Source: Pseudomonadota bacterium
GTDB lineage: Bacteria > Myxococcota_A > Polyangia > Fen-1088
Length of the DNA stretch: 7,607 bases
Assembly (NCBI GenBank): GCA_017881285.1
Contig: JADGRD010000155.1
Location: 1 to 7,607 of the forward strand
Reading direction: 5' to 3'
Program-made: the position numbers and the translations under genes
Shown here: piece after piece, positions 6,091-7,607 of the stretch
Layout: each line of letters opens with the position of its first letter
Position numbering within the stretch: the stretch's first letter is position 1
The notes under the pieces: generated by a model
What the model saw: only the letters and a program-made list of their open reading frames with translations
Databases searched by the model: none
What the model was told of the DNA's origin: nothing

Positions 6091-7335
6091 ATGGTTAATC
6101 CCATGCCGAGGATCAACCCCCACTATCAAAAGCTTCGCGCCGGTTATTTATTCCCGGAAATCGGCAAGCGGGTGCGTAATTTCGCGACCGCCCATCCGGA
6201 GGCGCGCATCATTCGCCTTGGCATCGGCGACGTGGTGCTGCCCTTGCCGGCGCCCATCGTCGAGGCGATGAAGGCCGGCGCGGACGAGATGGGGAGCCGG
6301 GAAACCTTCCGCGGCTACGGTCCCGAGCAAGGCTACGAGTTCCTGCTCGAAGCCCTTGCCGGCGCCTACCACGCGCAGGGCGCAAACGTCGCGGCGGAGG
6401 AGATCTTCGTCTCCGATGGCTCGAAGTGCGACACCGCCAACATCCAGGAGATCTTTGCGCTCGACAACGTGGTCGCGCTGACCGATCCCGTCTATCCAGT
6501 GTATGTGGACACCAACGTGATGGCCGGCCGCACCGGCGAGGCCGACGGCAGCGGCCGTTACGCCAACCTGGTCTACCTGCCGACCACGGCGGAGAATGGC
6601 TTCGATCCGCCGCTGCCGGCCGGGCACGTGGACATCATCTACCTGTGCTCGCCCAACAACCCGACCGGCGCCGTGATGTCGCGGGCCTCGCTCGAGCGCT
6701 GGGTGGCCTACGCGCGCAAGGAGGGCGCGGTCATTCTCTTCGATGCGGCCTACGAGGCGTTCATCCGCGAGCCGGGGCTGGTCCACAGCATCTTCGAGAT
6801 CCCGGGCAGCCGCGACGTCGCCATCGAATTCCGCAGCTTCTCCAAGACCGCGGGCTTCACGGGCACGCGTTGCGCGTTCACGGTGATTCCCCGCGAACTG
6901 TGCGGTCGCGACGCCAGCGGCGCGCCCGTGCCCTTGCGCGGCCTGTGGAACCGCCGCCACACCACCAAGTTCAACGGCGTTAGCTACCCGGTGCAGAGAG
7001 CCGCGGCCGCGGTATTCAGCCCCGAGGGCAGCCGGGCCGTGCAGGCGAACATCGACTACACCATGGAAAACGCGGGCATCATTCGCGAGGGCATGGCCGC
7101 CGCCGGCTACCGCGTCTACGGCGGCGAGAACGCGCCCTACATCTGGCTGCGCGTGCCCGCGGGCATGACCTCGTGGGATTTCTTTGACCGCCTGCTCGCC
7201 CAGGCCAACGTGGTCGGCACCCCTGGTTCCGGCTTCGGCAGTTGCGGCGAAGGCTACTTCCGCCTCTCCGCCTTCGGCTGGCGCGAGAACATCGAGGAGG
7301 CGATTGACCGCATCAAGACGAAGGTGCGCAGCTGA
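6091..7335 (+). CDS. dapL: LL-diaminopimelate aminotransferase
   Basis: A 414-residue fold-type I PLP aminotransferase of the usual DapL length. It transfers the amino group of glutamate directly to tetrahydrodipicolinate, making LL-2,6-diaminopimelate in one step. It thereby bypasses the succinylase or acetylase routes for lysine and peptidoglycan precursor synthesis in the cytoplasm. Family features in order (numbering from ATG 6091): KLRAGYLFPEIGKRV, then IIRLGIGDVVLPLP, FVSDGSKCD, VALTDPVYPVYVDTNV, IIYLCSPNNPTGAV, VILFDAAYEAF, the PLP lysine K252 in SFSKTAGFTGTR, and LWNRRHTTKFNGVSY. The PLP lysine and the NPTG loop are intact, so it should be active. ATG 6103 is an equally plausible start, giving MPRINPHYQKL, closer to typical DapL N-termini. 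The AAAGAAAG before 6091 is only a weak ribosome site. The gene is divergent from tldD and convergent with the pssA-like gene. Confidence 0.95.
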   Translation: MVNPMPRINPHYQKLRAGYLFPEIGKRVRNFATAHPEARIIRLGIGDVVLPLPAPIVEAMKAGADEMGSRETFRGYGPEQGYEFLLEALAGAYHAQGANVAAEEIFVSDGSKCDTANIQEIFALDNVVALTDPVYPVYVDTNVMAGRTGEADGSGRYANLVYLPTTAENGFDPPLPAGHVDIIYLCSPNNPTGAVMSRASLERWVAYARKEGAVILFDAAYEAFIREPGLVHSIFEIPGSRDVAIEFRSFSKTAGFTGTRCAFTVIPRELCGRDASGAPVPLRGLWNRRHTTKFNGVSYPVQRAAAAVFSPEGSRAVQANIDYTMENAGIIREGMAAAGYRVYGGENAPYIWLRVPAGMTSWDFFDRLLAQANVVGTPGSGFGSCGEGYFRLSAFGWRENIEEAIDRIKTKVRS

Positions 7336-7364
7336 ATCCCCCTCGGGGTTGGGCTGAGGTGCCC

Positions 7365-7607
7365 CTAGAGTTTGGGGATCCGCAGGGTCTTGCTGATCAT
7401 CAGGCTGCCCGAGAGCGCGAACAGCAGGACCAGCGGGTGCAAGACCAAGCCAAGCTCGACGGAGCCGAAGTACAGCGCCGTTCCCAGCCGGTCCGTCCAC
7501 GCCGCGACGGCCAGCACCACGACCAGGCCGAGGCTCGACGGGATGGGCGTGCCCTCGAAATATTTCACCTTTTCGCCTCCTGCGGACAGGGCTTCGGCGG
7601 TCACGTT
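7365..7607 (-). CDS. pssA: CDP-diacylglycerol-serine O-phosphatidyltransferase, C-terminal fragment (5' end beyond right edge)
   Basis: The last 80 residues of a membrane protein are visible, ending at TAG 7365-7367; the frame stays open to the window edge. The visible start NVTAEAL followed by KYFEGTPIPSS resembles the PssA segment in which an ARFN-type motif precedes F-x-G-L-P-x-P-A. Two hydrophobic stretches follow, SSLGLVVVLAVAA (visible residues 24-36) and a longer C-terminal one ending in LLFALSGSLMISKTLRIPKL. That end matches the usual PssA terminus with a basic, proline-containing tail. PssA makes phosphatidylserine from CDP-diacylglycerol and serine, the first step to phosphatidylethanolamine. 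The catalytic CDP-alcohol phosphotransferase motif lies outside the window, so the assignment rests on the C-terminus only. It converges with dapL across a 29-nt gap. Confidence 0.72.
   Translation of the reverse strand, partial: NVTAEALSAGGEKVKYFEGTPIPSSLGLVVVLAVAAWTDRLGTALYFGSVELGLVLHPLVLLFALSGSLMISKTLRIPKL

Noticed and set aside
7338..7377. GC-rich short repeats (CCCCTCGGGG and CCCC...GGGG) after dapL considered as a terminator
   Set aside because: The first would have a 2-nt loop and the second only 4 pairs with an 8-nt loop. Neither is followed by a U-tract.
6148..7500. Minus-strand 450-codon frame opposite dapL
   Set aside because: It is a shadow of dapL, which is unambiguous from its PLP lysine and family motifs.

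Overview
The window comes from a GC-rich bacterial chromosome. Long stretches exceed 70% GC, and hand-counted 2521-2580 is 80%. The gene content fits a Gram-negative bacterium, with Myxococcota or a related deltaproteobacterial lineage as the best guess. The reasons are a large STAND NTPase with HEAT-like repeats, a TldD-family protein with its own signal peptide, the one-step diaminopimelate aminotransferase DapL, and a phosphatidylserine synthase. The taxonomic placement is inference from gene families only.

Layout, left to right. (1) 1-2841, minus strand, running off the left edge: 947 visible codons of a STAND NTPase. It has an nSTAND1-type P-loop domain, a winged-helix-like segment, one predicted transmembrane helix and a long HEAT-like ladder cut by the window edge. 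(2) 2889-3221, minus: a 110-residue protein of unknown function, 47 nt upstream of the STAND gene and possibly in one transcription unit with it. (3) 3307-4216, plus: a compact, lower-GC type II toxin-antitoxin module. A perfect 11-bp-arm palindrome overlaps the -35 box of a near-consensus promoter. It is followed by an antitoxin that appears to contain two AbrB-like half-domains, then an overlapping PIN-domain (VapC-like) toxin. (4) 4243-6030, minus: an exported TldD/PmbA-family metalloprotease with its HExxxH motif and candidate third zinc ligand. Its signal-peptide n-region is unusually long and is encoded by a run of nested palindromes. (5) 6091-7335, plus: dapL, divergent from tldD. (6) 7365-7607, minus, running off the right edge: the C-terminus of a PssA-like CDP-diacylglycerol-serine phosphatidyltransferase.

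The genes do not form one pathway. dapL (lysine and peptidoglycan precursor) and pssA (phospholipid) are housekeeping genes. The toxin-antitoxin module looks like a small acquired insert between the STAND cluster and tldD. The most interesting elements are the membrane-spanning STAND-HEAT architecture, the tandem AbrB-like antitoxin with its promoter-embedded operator, and the palindrome cluster inside the tldD signal-peptide coding region. No tRNA, rRNA, CRISPR array or transposase was seen, and no gene-free stretch exceeds about 145 nt.
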